Shown: positions 9,192 to 21,121 of the stretch, piece by piece | Layout: each line of letters begins with the position of its first letter | Position numbering within the stretch: the first letter of the stretch is position 1 | Source: Alphaproteobacteria bacterium | GTDB lineage: Bacteria > Pseudomonadota > Alphaproteobacteria > Rs-D84 > SZUA-605 | Assembly (NCBI GenBank): GCA_003250835.1 | Contig: QKJL01000020.1 | Coordinates: forward strand, 1-34,883 | Length of the DNA: 34,883 nt | Direction: 5' to 3' | The notes under the pieces: model-generated | Told to the model about the DNA's origin: nothing | The model's input: only the letters and a program-made list of their open reading frames with translations | The model's database searches: none | Made by a program: the position numbers and the translations under genes

Positions 9192-9223
9192 TCAAAAAAC
9201 GTTTCACAAACAATTATTATCGA

Positions 9224-9874
9224 CTAAAGTATATTTTTGTCGATTTCCGAGGACACTACAGAGGCAGGCAGTTCCCCATTAATTTCAAAAAAACCAGCAT
9301 GTTGACGATAAAAATCAATCACTGGAGTATTTTGTTGATGATACAAAGTAAGGCGATCACGCACATTTTCTTCTTTATCATCAGGACGTTGAAAGAAATC
9401 ACTTCCACCGCATTCACCACATTTTCCATCATTGGGTTGATTGAAAACACGATGATAACTTTTTTTACAATTAGAACAGATAATACGTCCACTTGCACGT
9501 CGAACAGCTTCTTCATCTGAAACGTTCAACAAAATAACCTTTGAAATCGACAAATCATACTTCGCTAAATAATCTTCCAAAGCATGTACCTGTGTCAAAG
9601 TACGTGGATATCCGTCTAAAATTAATCCTTTTGTTCCATTTTGGCGATGTTGATCAAGTACACCAGCCACAATTCGATTAGTCAAATCATCTGAAACAAG
9701 TTGGCCTGATTGTACAATACGTTTTACTTCAAGACCTAATTCTGTTTCTTCTTTTATTTCATGGCGAAAAATATCGCCTGTTGAAAGATGTGTTAAATCA
9801 TATTTCTCAATTAAATGAGCCGATTGAACACCTTTTCCAGCGCCTGGAGCACCAATCAACAGATAAATATCCAT
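9224..9874 (-). CDS. adk: Adenylate kinase (zinc-lid type)
   Basis: LLIGAPGAGKGVQSAHL; lid CSNCKKSYHRVFNQPNDGKCGECGG. Confidence 0.96.
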   Translation of the reverse strand: MDIYLLIGAPGAGKGVQSAHLIEKYDLTHLSTGDIFRHEIKEETELGLEVKRIVQSGQLVSDDLTNRIVAGVLDQHRQNGTKGLILDGYPRTLTQVHALEDYLAKYDLSISKVILLNVSDEEAVRRASGRIICSNCKKSYHRVFNQPNDGKCGECGGSDFFQRPDDKEENVRDRLTLYHQQNTPVIDFYRQHAGFFEINGELPASVVSSEIDKNIL

Positions 9875-9878
9875 GGGA

Positions 9879-11213
9879 CTAACGGAACCTTTTATTCTTA
9901 TTAACTTTCTTTAATACGCTTTCATATTGATACGCAATCAATTCTGATTGGATCTGAGCCATAGTTTTCATAATAACATTACATACGATCAACAATGTTG
10001 TTCCACCAAGATAGAATGGTACAGACATTTTCACAATCAAAAAGTCAGGTAACAAACAAAGTACTACTAAGTAAAAAGCACCTAACACTGTCAAACGTGT
10101 CAAAATAAAGTCCATATGTTGTGCTGTTTGCACACCTGGACGAATTCCAGGAATATATCCACCTGATTTTTTCAAATTTTCTGCAGTATCTTCAGGATTA
10201 AATACAACCGCTGTATAAAAGAATGCAAAGAAAACAATAAGCAATGCATACACAATCATATAAGTTGGTGCACCATGTTGCAAATGACGCAACATAACTT
10301 GTAACCATTCTGGTCCAGCACCACTTGACGCAAACTGAGCAATCGTTGCAGGCATCAACAAGATCGATGAAGCAAAGATTGGTGGGATCACATCTGATGT
10401 GTTAATCTTCAATGGAAGATATGATGAATTTTGTTGCGCACCCATACCAGCACCACCACGTTTTGGATAATGCACAAGTACACGACGTTCTGCTTGTTCA
10501 AAGAAAGCAATCGCAGCAATCGCACCAATTGCGATAGCTAATAACATTACAATTCCAACTGGTGAAATTTGTCCAACAGCACCTAAATCAGCTGTCTTAG
10601 TCAACGCAGAAGGTAAATTCGCAATAATACCAGCAAAGATAATCAATGAAGTTCCTTGCCCAACACCACGTTGTGTAATTTGATCACCCAACCATACAAC
10701 AAACATTGCACCACCAGTCAACGTTACAACAGTTGAAAAGCGGAAGAAAAATCCTGGGTTAATCACAGCAGCAGCGCCACCAGAAGTCATATTTTCCAAC
10801 CCAGCAGCAATTCCATAGGCTTGAACAACACAAATAATTACAGTTAAATAACGTGTATATTGATTAATTTTTTGAGCCCCAACAGTTCCACTATCACGCA
10901 ATGCTTTCAATTCCGGAGAAACAGCAGATAATAATTGCATAATGATAGATGCAGAGATATAAGGCATAATATTCAAAGCCAAAATTGCCATACGTGACAA
11001 CGCACCCCCAGTAAACATATCAAACATACCAAGAATACCAGAATTTTGACCAGAAAACATGCTTGTTAAAACAGAAGCATCCACCCCAGGAATTGGGATG
11101 AATGATCCAATACGATAAATAATTAAAGCAATCAGAGTAAACCATAAACGTTTCTTCAAACTTTCAGCCTTTGAAAACGTGTCCATAGACATACCAAATT
11201 GATTAGAAACCAT
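9879..11213 (-). CDS. secY: Protein translocase subunit SecY
   Basis: LIIYRIGSFIPIPGVD...NIMPYISASIIMQLL...GVQTAQHMDFILTRLT. Confidence 0.97.
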   Translation of the reverse strand: MVSNQFGMSMDTFSKAESLKKRLWFTLIALIIYRIGSFIPIPGVDASVLTSMFSGQNSGILGMFDMFTGGALSRMAILALNIMPYISASIIMQLLSAVSPELKALRDSGTVGAQKINQYTRYLTVIICVVQAYGIAAGLENMTSGGAAAVINPGFFFRFSTVVTLTGGAMFVVWLGDQITQRGVGQGTSLIIFAGIIANLPSALTKTADLGAVGQISPVGIVMLLAIAIGAIAAIAFFEQAERRVLVHYPKRGGAGMGAQQNSSYLPLKINTSDVIPPIFASSILLMPATIAQFASSGAGPEWLQVMLRHLQHGAPTYMIVYALLIVFFAFFYTAVVFNPEDTAENLKKSGGYIPGIRPGVQTAQHMDFILTRLTVLGAFYLVVLCLLPDFLIVKMSVPFYLGGTTLLIVCNVIMKTMAQIQSELIAYQYESVLKKVNKNKRFR

Positions 11214-11235
11214 AGTTATCCTCCCTGAAACTTAA

Positions 11236-11742
11236 TTATTTTGCAACTTTTTTTGCAGCTTTTTTTTCTTCAACAGTTGGTGCAGCTTCTAATACTTTCA
11301 CTGTTCCACCAGCTTTTTCAATCTTTGCTTTTGCAGATTCTGTAATCTCAGAAACTTCAACAGTAATCGCAGTTTTGATGTCACCTGTACCCAAAATTTT
11401 GAAACCGTCATGTAAATTTTTAAAGATACCAGCTTCTTGCATAGCTTTTCCATTAATAAGATCAGCTTTTAAGATACCAGCTTCAACATATTTTTGCAAG
11501 TCCCCAACATTAGCAGCAGCAAAAACTAATTTAAAGTTTTTGTTGTTAAAACCACGACGTGGAATACGTTGATAAATTGGCAACTGACCACCGATAAATC
11601 CTGAAAAAGATACACCTGAACGTGATTTTTGACCTTTTACACCACGACCACAAGTTTTACCTTTACCTGATGCAATTCCGCGACCTTTGCGAATACGTTT
11701 TTTTGTTGAGCCAAGAGCACTCATTAATGCATTTAATTTCAT
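11236..11742 (-). CDS. rplO: 50S ribosomal protein L15
   Basis: GRGIASGKGKTCGRGVKGQKSRSG...; position in spc operon. Confidence 0.96.
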   Translation of the reverse strand: MKLNALMSALGSTKKRIRKGRGIASGKGKTCGRGVKGQKSRSGVSFSGFIGGQLPIYQRIPRRGFNNKNFKLVFAAANVGDLQKYVEAGILKADLINGKAMQEAGIFKNLHDGFKILGTGDIKTAITVEVSEITESAKAKIEKAGGTVKVLEAAPTVEEKKAAKKVAK

Positions 11743-11744
11743 AT

Positions 11745-11933
11745 CTATTTTACCTCTTCTACTTGAACCAAGTGAGCTACTTTAGTGATCATACCACGAA
11801 TAACTGGTGTATCAGCATACACTTTTTCACGGCCAATTTTACCCAATCCCATCGCTTTCAAGACTAATTCTTGTTTTTTAATACGACCGATTGTACTTTT
11901 AATTTGTTTTACTTTAACTTGTTTTTCCGCCAT
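11745..11933 (-). CDS. rpmD: 50S ribosomal protein L30
   Basis: VKQIKSTIGRIKKQELVLKAMGLGKIGREKVY. Confidence 0.95.
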   Translation of the reverse strand: MAEKQVKVKQIKSTIGRIKKQELVLKAMGLGKIGREKVYADTPVIRGMITKVAHLVQVEEVK

Positions 11934-11950
11934 TATATCCTCTTTTAAGT

Positions 11951-12523
11951 TTATTCAGCAGCGTCAGCAGCTTCTTGCTTATCATCATTCAAATCTTTTA
12001 AATCACGATTTGAAACAATTTCGCTAATTTTTTTACCACGACGAGCAGCAATCATCTTAGGTGATTGTAATTGTTTAAACGCTTCAAAAGTCGCTTTCAC
12101 CATGTTATGCGGATTTGCTGTTCCAAGTGATTTAGACACAACGTCTTGAATACCAAGAGCTTCGAACACAGCACGCATTGGTCCACCAGCAATAATACCA
12201 GTTCCATGAGGCGCAGAACGCAACACAACTTTACCAGCTCCAAAACGAGCTACAATATCATGATGCAATGTACGACCTTCACGTAAAGGAACGCGGATCA
12301 TATTACGTTTAGCTTGATCTGTCGCTTTTTTCACAGCATTCGGCACTTCTTTTGCCTTTCCTGTTCCATAACCAACACGGCCTTTTTGGTCTCCTACAAC
12401 AACAATTGCTGCAAAACCAAAGTTTTTACCACCTTTTACCACTTTCGCAGTACGGTTAATATGAACAAGGCGATCAATTAAACCATCATCTTGTTTTACT
12501 TTTTGGACTGGATTTTTAGCCAT
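11951..12523 (-). CDS. rpsE: 30S ribosomal protein S5
   Basis: [41 protein letters not shown]. Confidence 0.97.
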   Translation of the reverse strand: MAKNPVQKVKQDDGLIDRLVHINRTAKVVKGGKNFGFAAIVVVGDQKGRVGYGTGKAKEVPNAVKKATDQAKRNMIRVPLREGRTLHHDIVARFGAGKVVLRSAPHGTGIIAGGPMRAVFEALGIQDVVSKSLGTANPHNMVKATFEAFKQLQSPKMIAARRGKKISEIVSNRDLKDLNDDKQEAADAAE

Positions 12524-12548
12524 TCTACTTCCTTTTAAATTTCTTTAA

Positions 12549-12902
12549 TTAAAACTTCAAACCTGCTTTACGAGCAGCATCAGCCAATGCAGCGATACGT
12601 CCATGATATGGATATGCGCCACGATCAAAATACACTTCAGTGATTTTCGCTTTTTTAGCAGCTTCAGCAATTTGAGTACCAACAAGTGCAGCACCTTCAA
12701 TATTGTATCCTTTAGCCGCAAATTCTTTCGCACGTGAACTCGCAGAAGCAACAGTAATTGATTTTACATCATCAATAATTTGTGCTTCAATGTGTTGACC
12801 TGAACGGTATACTGATAAACGTAATTTACCAGGATTTTTCTTTTTCAAATGCCAACGGTTACGCAATTTTCTTTTCAAAAAAGAATTTTTAAATAATTTC
12901 AT
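12549..12902 (-). CDS. rplR: 50S ribosomal protein L18
   Basis: [18 protein letters not shown]...[25 protein letters not shown]. Confidence 0.97.
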   Translation of the reverse strand: MKLFKNSFLKRKLRNRWHLKKKNPGKLRLSVYRSGQHIEAQIIDDVKSITVASASSRAKEFAAKGYNIEGAALVGTQIAEAAKKAKITEVYFDRGAYPYHGRIAALADAARKAGLKF

Positions 12903-12934
12903 TGTACTTCTACCTTATTAATACGTGTTAGTTA

Positions 12935-13471
12935 TTATTTTTTCTTACCTTCTTTACGACGGATCCATTCACCCTTCTTATGTACTCCCTTACCTTTATA
13001 TGGTTCAGGTTTACGGTATTTTTGAAGTTCAGAAACAACTTGACCTAACAATTGTTTATCATGTGAGATCACTTTAAATTCTGTTGGTGATGTAATTTCA
13101 ATATTAATACCTTGTGGCAAGTCATATTTAACATCGTGTGAAAACCCAAGATTTAAAACAAGAGTAGTCCCTTGTAATTGAGCTTTATATCCAACACCCT
13201 TTAATTCAATTACTTGTGTAAATCCAACTGATACACCTTCCACAGCATTCGCAACATGTGAACGAATAGTTCCCCACATTGTACGATCTTGTGTGTTTTC
13301 AGCATTTGCCGGAGAAACAACAACAGTGTTATCTTCAACTTTAACAACTACGTTTTTTGTAAAAGGAATAACCATTTCACCTAATTTTCCTTTAATCGCA
13401 ATTGTATCATCTGTTAATGTAGCTGTAACACCATCTACTAATTTAACAGGTAATTTTCCAACTCGAGACAT
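12935..13471 (-). CDS. rplF: 50S ribosomal protein L6
   Basis: MSRVGKLPVKL...RKPEPYKGKGVHKKGEWIRRKEGKKK. Confidence 0.97.
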   Translation of the reverse strand: MSRVGKLPVKLVDGVTATLTDDTIAIKGKLGEMVIPFTKNVVVKVEDNTVVVSPANAENTQDRTMWGTIRSHVANAVEGVSVGFTQVIELKGVGYKAQLQGTTLVLNLGFSHDVKYDLPQGINIEITSPTEFKVISHDKQLLGQVVSELQKYRKPEPYKGKGVHKKGEWIRRKEGKKK

Positions 13472-13507
13472 TTCTTACTTCCTTGTTTTTTCTTTATTTC
13501 TTTTAAC

Positions 13508-13906
13508 CTAGAATACGTGACACAAAACTTCGCCACCCAAGCCTTCACGACGTGCTTCTGAATCTGACATCACACCTTTTGATGTAGATAAAATAGAAAC
13601 ACCAAGACCATTGTGAACAGTTTCAATTTCACCAGCTTTTGAATACACGCGGCATCCAGGCTTTGAAATACGTTGAATTTTATGAATAGCACCTTTGCCT
13701 TCAAAATAACGTAATTCGATTTTAAGTTCATCAATACCTTCACGTACATTCACACGTTCGAAGTTTTCAATAAACCCTTCATTTTTCAAAACAGTTAATA
13801 AATTTTCACGCATTGTTGAAAATGGACTAACAATTGTTTCTTTCATTGCTAATTGGCCATTTCGAATTCGTGTAATCATATCACCTATTGGATCTGTAAA
13901 AGACAT
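13508..13906 (-). CDS. rpsH: 30S ribosomal protein S8
   Basis: MSFTDPIGDMITRIRNG...GLGVSILSTSKGVMSDSEARREGLGGEVLCHVF. Confidence 0.97.
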   Translation of the reverse strand: MSFTDPIGDMITRIRNGQLAMKETIVSPFSTMRENLLTVLKNEGFIENFERVNVREGIDELKIELRYFEGKGAIHKIQRISKPGCRVYSKAGEIETVHNGLGVSILSTSKGVMSDSEARREGLGGEVLCHVF

Positions 13907-13935
13907 CGTTTATTCCTTATACTTTTTAATTAATC

Positions 13936-14241
13936 TTACCAACTTGACTTACGCATACCTGGAATTTGTCCAGCTGACGCTAATTCACGCAACTTAATAC
14001 GACAAATTTTAAATTTACGGTACACCCCGTTTCCACGGCCAGTCAATTGACAACGGTTACGTAAACGAATACGAGCTCCGTTACGAGGCATTTTAGCCAA
14101 TTTCAACATTGCAGCAAAACGTTCTTCAGGAGCTGCTTCTTTATCACGAGCCGCTGAAACAAGAGTTTCACGTTTAGCAGCACATTTTTTAACTAATTTA
14201 CGACGTTTTAAATCACGTTCTAACATACATTTACGAGCCAT
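13936..14241 (-). CDS. rpsN: 30S ribosomal protein S14
   Basis: [49 protein letters not shown]. Confidence 0.97.
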   Translation of the reverse strand: MARKCMLERDLKRRKLVKKCAAKRETLVSAARDKEAAPEERFAAMLKLAKMPRNGARIRLRNRCQLTGRGNGVYRKFKICRIKLRELASAGQIPGMRKSSW

Positions 14242-14254
14242 ACTAAACTACTCC

Positions 14255-14800
14255 TTAGTTATAAAATGGGAAGTTAAAGTGTTTCAATAACGCTTTTGCT
14301 TCCGCATCAGTCTTAGCGGTTGTACATACAATGATATCCATTCCACGAATAGCATCAATTTTATCAAAATCAATTTCTGGGAAAATAATTTGTTCTTTAA
14401 TCCCAAATGCATAATTTCCATTTCCGTCGAAACTTTTACCGTTAATACCACGGAAGTCACGAACATGTGGCAATGCAAGGTTGATCAAACGATCAACAAA
14501 GTCAAACATACGTTGTTTACGCATAGTTACTTTTACACCAACTGGCATACCTTCACGTAACTTAAACGCAGCTTCTGATTTACGTGCATTAATAACAACT
14601 GGTTTTTGACCAGAGATTGCAGTTAAATCTTCAACAGCACCGTTGATTTTCTTTTTATCAAGTGCAGCTTCACCCACACCGATGTTTAAAACAATTTTAG
14701 TTAAACGAGGAATTTCTAATTCGTTTTTATACCCAAATTCTTTCACCAATTCAGGTTTAATCGTTTTTTCATAAAACTCTTGTAATCTTGCTTTTGCCAT
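14255..14800 (-). CDS. rplE: 50S ribosomal protein L5
   Basis: [15 protein letters not shown]...[31 protein letters not shown]. Confidence 0.97.
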   Translation of the reverse strand: MAKARLQEFYEKTIKPELVKEFGYKNELEIPRLTKIVLNIGVGEAALDKKKINGAVEDLTAISGQKPVVINARKSEAAFKLREGMPVGVKVTMRKQRMFDFVDRLINLALPHVRDFRGINGKSFDGNGNYAFGIKEQIIFPEIDFDKIDAIRGMDIIVCTTAKTDAEAKALLKHFNFPFYN

Positions 14801-14817
14801 TATTTCTTTTCCTTTTA

Positions 14818-15135
14818 TTAAACAGCTTCACCACTACGCTTTGAAATACGCACTTTTTTTCCATCCCCGAGCACTTTAAAACCAACACGTGTTGCTTTAT
14901 TATCTTTTGGATCAATCAATGCAACATTTGACGCATCAATTGGTAAATTTTTAGTCACAATACCAGGTGCTTGTGTTTGTGTCGCTTTTTGGTGTTTTTT
15001 AACTTCGTTAACACCTGCAACAACTACTTTACCTTTTGTTGGCATTACAGACAATACTTTACCAGTTTTACCCTTATCTTTTCCTGCAAGGATAACAACT
15101 TGATCATCTTTTTTAATTTTCATTTTTACTGGCAT
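14818..15135 (-). CDS. rplX: 50S ribosomal protein L24
   Basis: [28 protein letters not shown] motif. Confidence 0.97.
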   Translation of the reverse strand: MPVKMKIKKDDQVVILAGKDKGKTGKVLSVMPTKGKVVVAGVNEVKKHQKATQTQAPGIVTKNLPIDASNVALIDPKDNKATRVGFKVLGDGKKVRISKRSGEAV

Positions 15136-15156
15136 ATCTTTTTATCCCCTATTTTC

Positions 15157-15525
15157 TTAAAGCACTTCAGGTGCAAGTGAAATAATTTTAGCAAAATCTT
15201 TTGCACGTAATTCACGAGCAACTGGACCAAAGATACGAGTTCCAACAGGTTCTTTATTTGCGTTCAAGATAACAACAGAATTATTATCAAAACGGATAGC
15301 AGAACCATCTTTACGTTTTACTTCTTTAGCAGTACGCACGATAACAGCACGTTTAACTTCACCTTTTTTAACTTTTCCACGTGGAATCGCATCTTTAATA
15401 GACACTACAATAATGTCACCAACAGACGCTGAACGACGGTGAGATCCACCTAGTACTTTAATACACTGTACACGACGTGCCCCTGAATTATCAGCAACAT
15501 CTAAAACACTTTGCATTTGTATCAT
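15157..15525 (-). CDS. rplN: 50S ribosomal protein L14
   Basis: [27 protein letters not shown]. Confidence 0.98.
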   Translation of the reverse strand: MIQMQSVLDVADNSGARRVQCIKVLGGSHRRSASVGDIIVVSIKDAIPRGKVKKGEVKRAVIVRTAKEVKRKDGSAIRFDNNSVVILNANKEPVGTRIFGPVARELRAKDFAKIISLAPEVL

Positions 15526-15547
15526 TAGTCTATTCCTTATTTTTTAC

Positions 15548-15784
15548 TTATTTTGTTTCTGTTACAACTTCAAAACATTTAGTTTTTGAAATTGGACGAC
15601 ATTCCACAATAGATACCACATCACCTTCTTTGCAAACGTTGTTTGCATCATGAGCATGATATTTTTTGTTACGTTTAATGTATTTTTTATACAATGGGTG
15701 TTTAAACTTACGTTCAACATCAACCACAACGGTTTTATCCATTTTTACACTAACAACAGTTCCTGTTAATACGCGTTTCGGCAT
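15548..15784 (-). CDS. rpsQ: 30S ribosomal protein S17
   Basis: [46 protein letters not shown]. Confidence 0.97.
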   Translation of the reverse strand: MPKRVLTGTVVSVKMDKTVVVDVERKFKHPLYKKYIKRNKKYHAHDANNVCKEGDVVSIVECRPISKTKCFEVVTETK

Positions 15785-15797
15785 TTCATAAACTCCC

Positions 15798-16016
15798 TTA
15801 GCTTACAGCTGTTTCTTTGTTTGCAGCAGCAGATAAAAATGTTTCTACTTGTGCAATGTTACGACGAATTTTTTTAACAGTTGCAGTGTCTTTTAACTGA
15901 CCAGCAGTCAACTGGAAACGTGTATTCATCAATTCTTTTTTCAAATCAACTAACTTAGCAGTCAATTCTTCTTTATTTGCAGTTTTTAATTTTGCAATAT
16001 CTTCTTTTTTCAACAT
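15798..16016 (-). CDS. rpmC: 50S ribosomal protein L29
   Basis: [37 protein letters not shown]. Confidence 0.95.
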   Translation of the reverse strand: MLKKEDIAKLKTANKEELTAKLVDLKKELMNTRFQLTAGQLKDTATVKKIRRNIAQVETFLSAAANKETAVS

Positions 16017-16017
16017 A

Positions 16018-16431
16018 CTAGTCTCCTATACGTTCCACAAATTTTGTTTTCACTGGCAATTTAGCAGCAGCCAAAGCAAACGCTTCACGTGCAAGTTCTG
16101 CTGGCACACCATCAACTTCAAACATAATACGACCTGGTTTCACACGACATGCCCAAAATTCAATCGCACCTTTACCTTTACCCATACGAACTTCAGCAGG
16201 TTTCTTTGATACAGGAACATCTGGGAAAATACGAATCCACACTTTACCTTGACGTTTCATATGACGTGTCATCGCACGACGAGCCGCTTCAATTTGACGA
16301 GAAGTAACACGTTCAGGTGTCAAAGCTTTCAAGCCAAATGACCCAAACGCCAATTCGAAACCACCTTTCGCATTACCATGAATACGACCTTTATGTGCTT
16401 TACGAAACTTTGTTTTCTTAGGCATTAACAT
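16018..16431 (-). CDS. rplP: 50S ribosomal protein L16
   Basis: [13 protein letters not shown]...[30 protein letters not shown]. Confidence 0.98.
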   Translation of the reverse strand: MLMPKKTKFRKAHKGRIHGNAKGGFELAFGSFGLKALTPERVTSRQIEAARRAMTRHMKRQGKVWIRIFPDVPVSKKPAEVRMGKGKGAIEFWACRVKPGRIMFEVDGVPAELAREAFALAAAKLPVKTKFVERIGD

Positions 16432-16460
16432 TGTTCTATCCTTATACTTATATTTTTATC

Positions 16461-17135
16461 TTATTTAGCCGCTTTACGTGGTGCAGGCTTTTTATCTTGT
16501 TTTTGTTGAACTTCTTTTTCAACATCACGGTTGATCCATACTTTCACGCCGATCACACCATAAGCTGTGTTTGCTTCTGCAAATCCAAAATCAACATCAG
16601 CACGTAAAGTATGCAAAGGAACTTGACCTTCCAAGTATTCTTCCGCACGCGCAATTTCAGCACCATTTAAACGACCTGAAACTTTCACACGGATACCTTT
16701 TCCACCCATACGTAATGTATTTTGGATCGCTTTTTTCATCGCACGACGGTAAGATACACGACGTTCGATTTGTTGAGCAATACTTTGAGCAGTCAATGTA
16801 GCATCTAATTCAACACGACGTACTTCAACAATGTTTAATGCAACTTCACTTGCAGTCATTGTTTGAATTTTCTTTTTCAACTTTTCAATATCTTCACCTT
16901 TTTTCCCGATAATCAAACCAGGACGAGCAGCATTGATAGTCACATGAGCGCGTTTTGCAGGACGTTCAACGATAACACTTGCAATTCCAGCATTTTTCAA
17001 TTTAGTTTCAATAAATTTACGGATTTTCAAATCTTCAAGTAATGTATCCCCATACTCTTTTTTGGCGAACCAGCGAGAGGTCCAGCCTTTATTGATCATC
17101 AAACGTAATCCAATCGGGTTAACTTTTTGTCCCAT
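16461..17135 (-). CDS. rpsC: 30S ribosomal protein S3
   Basis: [23 protein letters not shown]...[12 protein letters not shown]. Confidence 0.98.
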   Translation of the reverse strand: MGQKVNPIGLRLMINKGWTSRWFAKKEYGDTLLEDLKIRKFIETKLKNAGIASVIVERPAKRAHVTINAARPGLIIGKKGEDIEKLKKKIQTMTASEVALNIVEVRRVELDATLTAQSIAQQIERRVSYRRAMKKAIQNTLRMGGKGIRVKVSGRLNGAEIARAEEYLEGQVPLHTLRADVDFGFAEANTAYGVIGVKVWINRDVEKEVQQKQDKKPAPRKAAK

Positions 17136-17563
17136 TATTTATCCCCTTTTTTCGCTGCTTTCTTAGCTTTTACAGTCTTTTCAGATGCCGCATCAACTTT
17201 TGGCAACCCAACAACAACTGTTAAGTTTGAAAATGGTTTCAAAATTTTAAACGCACGACCTTTTGAACGCGCACGGAAACGACGCAATACCATTGCTTTT
17301 CCTACATAAGCTTCTTGAACAACCAATTTATCAGCATCCAAGTTATGATTTGCTTCTGCATTCGCAATTGCTGAAAGCAATGCTTTCTTTACGTCAATTG
17401 CTGAACGTTTTTTTGAAAAAGTCAATGTATCAACTGCTTTTGCAACAGGTACATTACGAATTGTACGTACAAGCAAGTTTAATTTCAAAGGTGATGTTTT
17501 AATCATCTTCACAAAGCAACGTGCTTGAGTATCATCTAAACCATATCGTTTTTTATCAGACAT
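17135..17563 (-). CDS. rplV: 50S ribosomal protein L22
   Basis: [53 protein letters not shown]. Confidence 0.96.
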   Translation of the reverse strand: MSDKKRYGLDDTQARCFVKMIKTSPLKLNLLVRTIRNVPVAKAVDTLTFSKKRSAIDVKKALLSAIANAEANHNLDADKLVVQEAYVGKAMVLRRFRARSKGRAFKILKPFSNLTVVVGLPKVDAASEKTVKAKKAAKKGDK

Positions 17564-17579
17564 CTGTTATATTCCTTAC

Positions 17580-17858
17580 TTATTTCTTTTTAGCTTTTTT
17601 ATCAGCACCATGACCATAGTATGTACGGGTAGGAGCATATTCACCTAATTTTGTTCCAATCATATCTGGCATAATTAAAACAGGTACAAATTTGTTTCCA
17701 TTATGAACAGCAAATGTCAAACCTTCCATTTGAGGCAAAATAACTGACGCGCGAGCCCAAGTTTTAATTGGTTTACGGTCATTTGCTTCATTAGCCTTTT
17801 TCACTTGTTTCAAAAGACTTGGATGTACATAAGGTCCTTTCCAAATTGAACGTGCCAT
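17580..17858 (-). CDS. rpsS: 30S ribosomal protein S19
   Basis: [16 protein letters not shown]...[28 protein letters not shown]. Confidence 0.98.
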   Translation of the reverse strand: MARSIWKGPYVHPSLLKQVKKANEANDRKPIKTWARASVILPQMEGLTFAVHNGNKFVPVLIMPDMIGTKLGEYAPTRTYYGHGADKKAKKK

Positions 17859-17871
17859 ATTTACTTACTCC

Positions 17872-18708
17872 TTACTTCTTCTTAGCCTGATGGCGGTTAC
17901 GAAGAATAAACTTAGTTGTTAATTTGTTCTTACGTGTTTTCAATCCACGTGTAATCTTACCCCAAGGAGTCACAGGATGACGTCCACCAGATGTACGACC
18001 TTCACCACCACCATGAGGGTGATCTACAGGATTCTTTACTACACCACGAGTATGAGGTTTAACACCCATCCAACGGTTACGTCCTGCTTTACCAAGCTTC
18101 ACATTACGTTGATCAGGATTTGATACAGCACCAATTGAAGCCATACATTCACCTGAAATCAAGCGCAATTCACCTGAATTCAATTTAATTTGAACATACC
18201 CACGGTCTTTACCAACCAACTGAGCATAACATCCAGCTGAACGAGCCAATTGTCCACCTTTACCAGGTTTCATTTCAACGTTATAAATAATTGTACCAAT
18301 TGGCATATTTTTCAACAACATTGCATTTCCTGGTTTCACATCAGTTTTTTCTGATGCTACAATTTTATCACCTGCAGCCAATTTTTGTGGTGCAAGGATA
18401 TAAGATTTTTCACCATCTGCATATGTAACCAAAGCGATAAAAGCTGTACGGTTTGGATCATATTCCAAACGATCAACTGTCGCAATTACATCTTGTTTCA
18501 CACGACGGAAATCAATCAAACGGTAACGACGTTTATGACCACCACTTTTATTAATAGAAGTAACGTGACCAGTATTATTACGTCCACCAGTTTTACGCAT
18601 ACCTTCTGTCAAAGGTTTATGTGGTTTTCCTTTATGCAAATCATCACGAGCAACGAGAACTACGCCACGTTGTCCAGGAGTCATTGGTTTTAATTTTTTA
18701 AGTGCCAT
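17872..18708 (-). CDS. rplB: 50S ribosomal protein L2
   Basis: [28 protein letters not shown]...[25 protein letters not shown]. Confidence 0.98.
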   Translation of the reverse strand: MALKKLKPMTPGQRGVVLVARDDLHKGKPHKPLTEGMRKTGGRNNTGHVTSINKSGGHKRRYRLIDFRRVKQDVIATVDRLEYDPNRTAFIALVTYADGEKSYILAPQKLAAGDKIVASEKTDVKPGNAMLLKNMPIGTIIYNVEMKPGKGGQLARSAGCYAQLVGKDRGYVQIKLNSGELRLISGECMASIGAVSNPDQRNVKLGKAGRNRWMGVKPHTRGVVKNPVDHPHGGGEGRTSGGRHPVTPWGKITRGLKTRKNKLTTKFILRNRHQAKKK

Positions 18709-18742
18709 CTTCTTACCTTTTTACCTTATCTATCTCTTTAAA

Positions 18743-19057
18743 CTACGCTGAAAAGTCTAAGTTTTGACCATCAGCCAAAGTAACATAAGCTTTTTTAACA
18801 TCTTTACGTTTACCCATAATACCACGGAAACGTTTTGTTTTACCTTTTGAAACAAGGATGTTAACAGCTTTAACTTCAACACCATACACACCTTCAACCG
18901 CAGCTTTCACTTTTGGTTTTGTTGCTTGTGGATCTACGTTAAACACAACTTGTCCAGCTTCTGCAACTAATGTTGCTTTTTCTGTAATGCAAGGTTGTTT
19001 TAAAACATCAAACATCCAAGCTTCAGCATTTTTCTTTGTTTTTTTAGTATCAGCCAT
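18743..19057 (-). CDS. rplW: 50S ribosomal protein L23
   Basis: [50 protein letters not shown]. Confidence 0.96.
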   Translation of the reverse strand: MADTKKTKKNAEAWMFDVLKQPCITEKATLVAEAGQVVFNVDPQATKPKVKAAVEGVYGVEVKAVNILVSKGKTKRFRGIMGKRKDVKKAYVTLADGQNLDFSA

Positions 19058-19067
19058 CTTATCCTCT

Positions 19068-19688
19068 TTATCCTAAACGTTTTTGGATTGCATCTACTGC
19101 ATCTTGAGTTAACACAAGACGATCATGGTTAAGAATGTCATATACATTCAATCCAACAACCGGCAACACATCAGCATGTTTTACATTTGAAATTGCTTTT
19201 GCAAAATCAACATTAACTTCTGCACCTGTTACAACCAATACGCTATCCCAACCTAAAGCTTTAAATTGAGTAGACAATTCTTTTGTCTTAGGTGATTTAA
19301 CTTTTTCATTTTCCAATACAACAAATTCTTTTGATTTGATTTTTGATGACAAAGCCATTTTCAAACCAAGTGCACGAATTTTCTTCGGCAAAGAATAAGC
19401 ATGTGAACGAACAACTGGACCAAAGATAATTGCTCCACCACGCATTTGTGGGGCACGTAAAGACCCTGCACGAGCACGACCAGTACCTTTTTGAGCAAAT
19501 GGCTTCTTTGTTGTTCCACTAACATCACCAATTTGTTTTGTTTTGTGAAGACCTAAGCGACGTTTAGCCAACTGCCAATTCACAACACGATGCAAAATAT
19601 CTGCACGTGGATCAATACCAAAAACATCTTTTGATAAAGTAACTGATCCAACAACTTTATTATCTAAACTAATAACATCTTGTTTCAT
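19068..19688 (-). CDS. rplD: 50S ribosomal protein L4
   Basis: [51 protein letters not shown]. Confidence 0.97.
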   Translation of the reverse strand: MKQDVISLDNKVVGSVTLSKDVFGIDPRADILHRVVNWQLAKRRLGLHKTKQIGDVSGTTKKPFAQKGTGRARAGSLRAPQMRGGAIIFGPVVRSHAYSLPKKIRALGLKMALSSKIKSKEFVVLENEKVKSPKTKELSTQFKALGWDSVLVVTGAEVNVDFAKAISNVKHADVLPVVGLNVYDILNHDRLVLTQDAVDAIQKRLG

Positions 19689-19691
19689 CGT

Positions 19692-20432
19692 CTATTCCTT
19701 TGCACTATCAGCAGCATCAGCAACAGGAGCTTCAGCAGCAACTTCTTCAGTTTTAATTAATCCAGCAGGCATAGGAGCATCTGCATGCATAGGCATTTTA
19801 ACAGCATCACTAAGATACACAAATCCGCCTTTTGCACCAGGAACAGCACCTTTAATAGCCAATAAACCATGTTCTAAATCAATATCCACAACTTGTAGAT
19901 TTTGAACAGTTACACGTTCAGCACCCATGTGCCCAGCCATTTTTTTACCTTTAAATGTTTTACCAGGATCTTGACATTGTCCTGTTGATCCATGTGCACG
20001 GTGAGCTTTCAAAACCCCGTGAGATGCTTCCAACCCAGCAAAGTTATGACGTTTCATCGGCCCTTGGAACCCTTTACCAATAGAAGTACCAGCAACATCA
20101 ACATACTGACCTTTTACAAAGTGAGCAGGAGACAATTCAGCACCAACTGGTAACAAACAATCTGCAGAAACACGGAATTCCGCTACTTTTTCAGCAGGTG
20201 TTACATTATTTTTCTTTAATTCACCCATAACAGCTTTTGACACGTTCTTTTCTTTACGTGCACCCAAACCAAGGCGAACAGCAGTATAACCATCACGATC
20301 TTGTTCGCGAACAGCTAATACTCGGCAATTATCAATTTTCAAAAGAGTAACCGGAATTTGGCGAGCTTGATCATCAAACACACTTGTCATTCCAATTTTC
20401 TTAGCAATTAAACCACAACGCATTGTTTCCAT
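19692..20432 (-). CDS. rplC: 50S ribosomal protein L3
   Basis: [13 protein letters not shown]...[56 protein letters not shown]. Confidence 0.97.
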   Translation of the reverse strand: METMRCGLIAKKIGMTSVFDDQARQIPVTLLKIDNCRVLAVREQDRDGYTAVRLGLGARKEKNVSKAVMGELKKNNVTPAEKVAEFRVSADCLLPVGAELSPAHFVKGQYVDVAGTSIGKGFQGPMKRHNFAGLEASHGVLKAHRAHGSTGQCQDPGKTFKGKKMAGHMGAERVTVQNLQVVDIDLEHGLLAIKGAVPGAKGGFVYLSDAVKMPMHADAPMPAGLIKTEEVAAEAPVADAADSAKE

Positions 20433-20435
20433 CCC

Positions 20436-20744
20436 TTATAATTCAATTTTTACATCAACACCAGCAGCCAAACCAAGCTTCATCAAAGCATCTACAGTTT
20501 GTGGTGTAGGTTCTACTATATCTAATAAACGTTTGTGTGTGCGAATTTCGAATTGTTCACGTGATTTTTTACTTACGTGAGGTGAACGATTAACCGTCAC
20601 ACGTTCAAGTTTCGTAGGCAACGAAATAGGTCCTGCGACTTTCGCGCCTGTACGTTTTGCCGTACTTACAATCTCAGCCACAGCAGCATCCAAAGCAGGA
20701 TGATCAAAAGCTTTCAAACGTATACGAATATTAGAATTTACCAT
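20436..20744 (-). CDS. rpsJ: 30S ribosomal protein S10
   Basis: [72 protein letters not shown]. Confidence 0.98.
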   Translation of the reverse strand: MVNSNIRIRLKAFDHPALDAAVAEIVSTAKRTGAKVAGPISLPTKLERVTVNRSPHVSKKSREQFEIRTHKRLLDIVEPTPQTVDALMKLGLAAGVDVKIEL

Positions 20745-20789
20745 ATCTTTTTTCCTATTTCTTCATAGTTTTTATTAAACAGGCTCACT

Positions 20790-20819
20790 TTATATACCGC
20801 CTGCGTATAAATTGCAAGT
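20790..20819 (-). promoter_or_regulatory. Candidate promoter of the S10 operon
   Basis: Minus strand TTGCAA-17 bp-TATAAA upstream of rpsJ. Confidence 0.6.
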
Positions 20820-20860
20820 CTTTTTTACAATAAATGACTCTTTTTTCATAGTTTTATCAT

Positions 20861-20896
20861 AAAAAAGGATATATCGAAAAAATACATCGATATATC
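20861..20896 (-). terminator. Intrinsic terminator between tuf and S10 operon
   Basis: Minus strand GATATATCGA-loop-TCGATATATC then CTTTTTT. Confidence 0.75.
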
Positions 20897-21121
20897 TGCG
20901 CTCTTCGCGCGTGCAAAATTCCAATTAAAACTCACAGATATAACATAAAAATTAGCGTTACAGAGGTGAATTTTTCTAAATTTATTGAAAAATCGCAAAT
21001 TATTTATAAATTTTATATTTTGCCTTTTTTAGTATCCAGAGAGACAACAACTCTGATAAATCAAAACAAATTCGCTTTGATAGAATATATGAGGACAGGC
21101 AAGCCTGCCCTCAATCAATTA

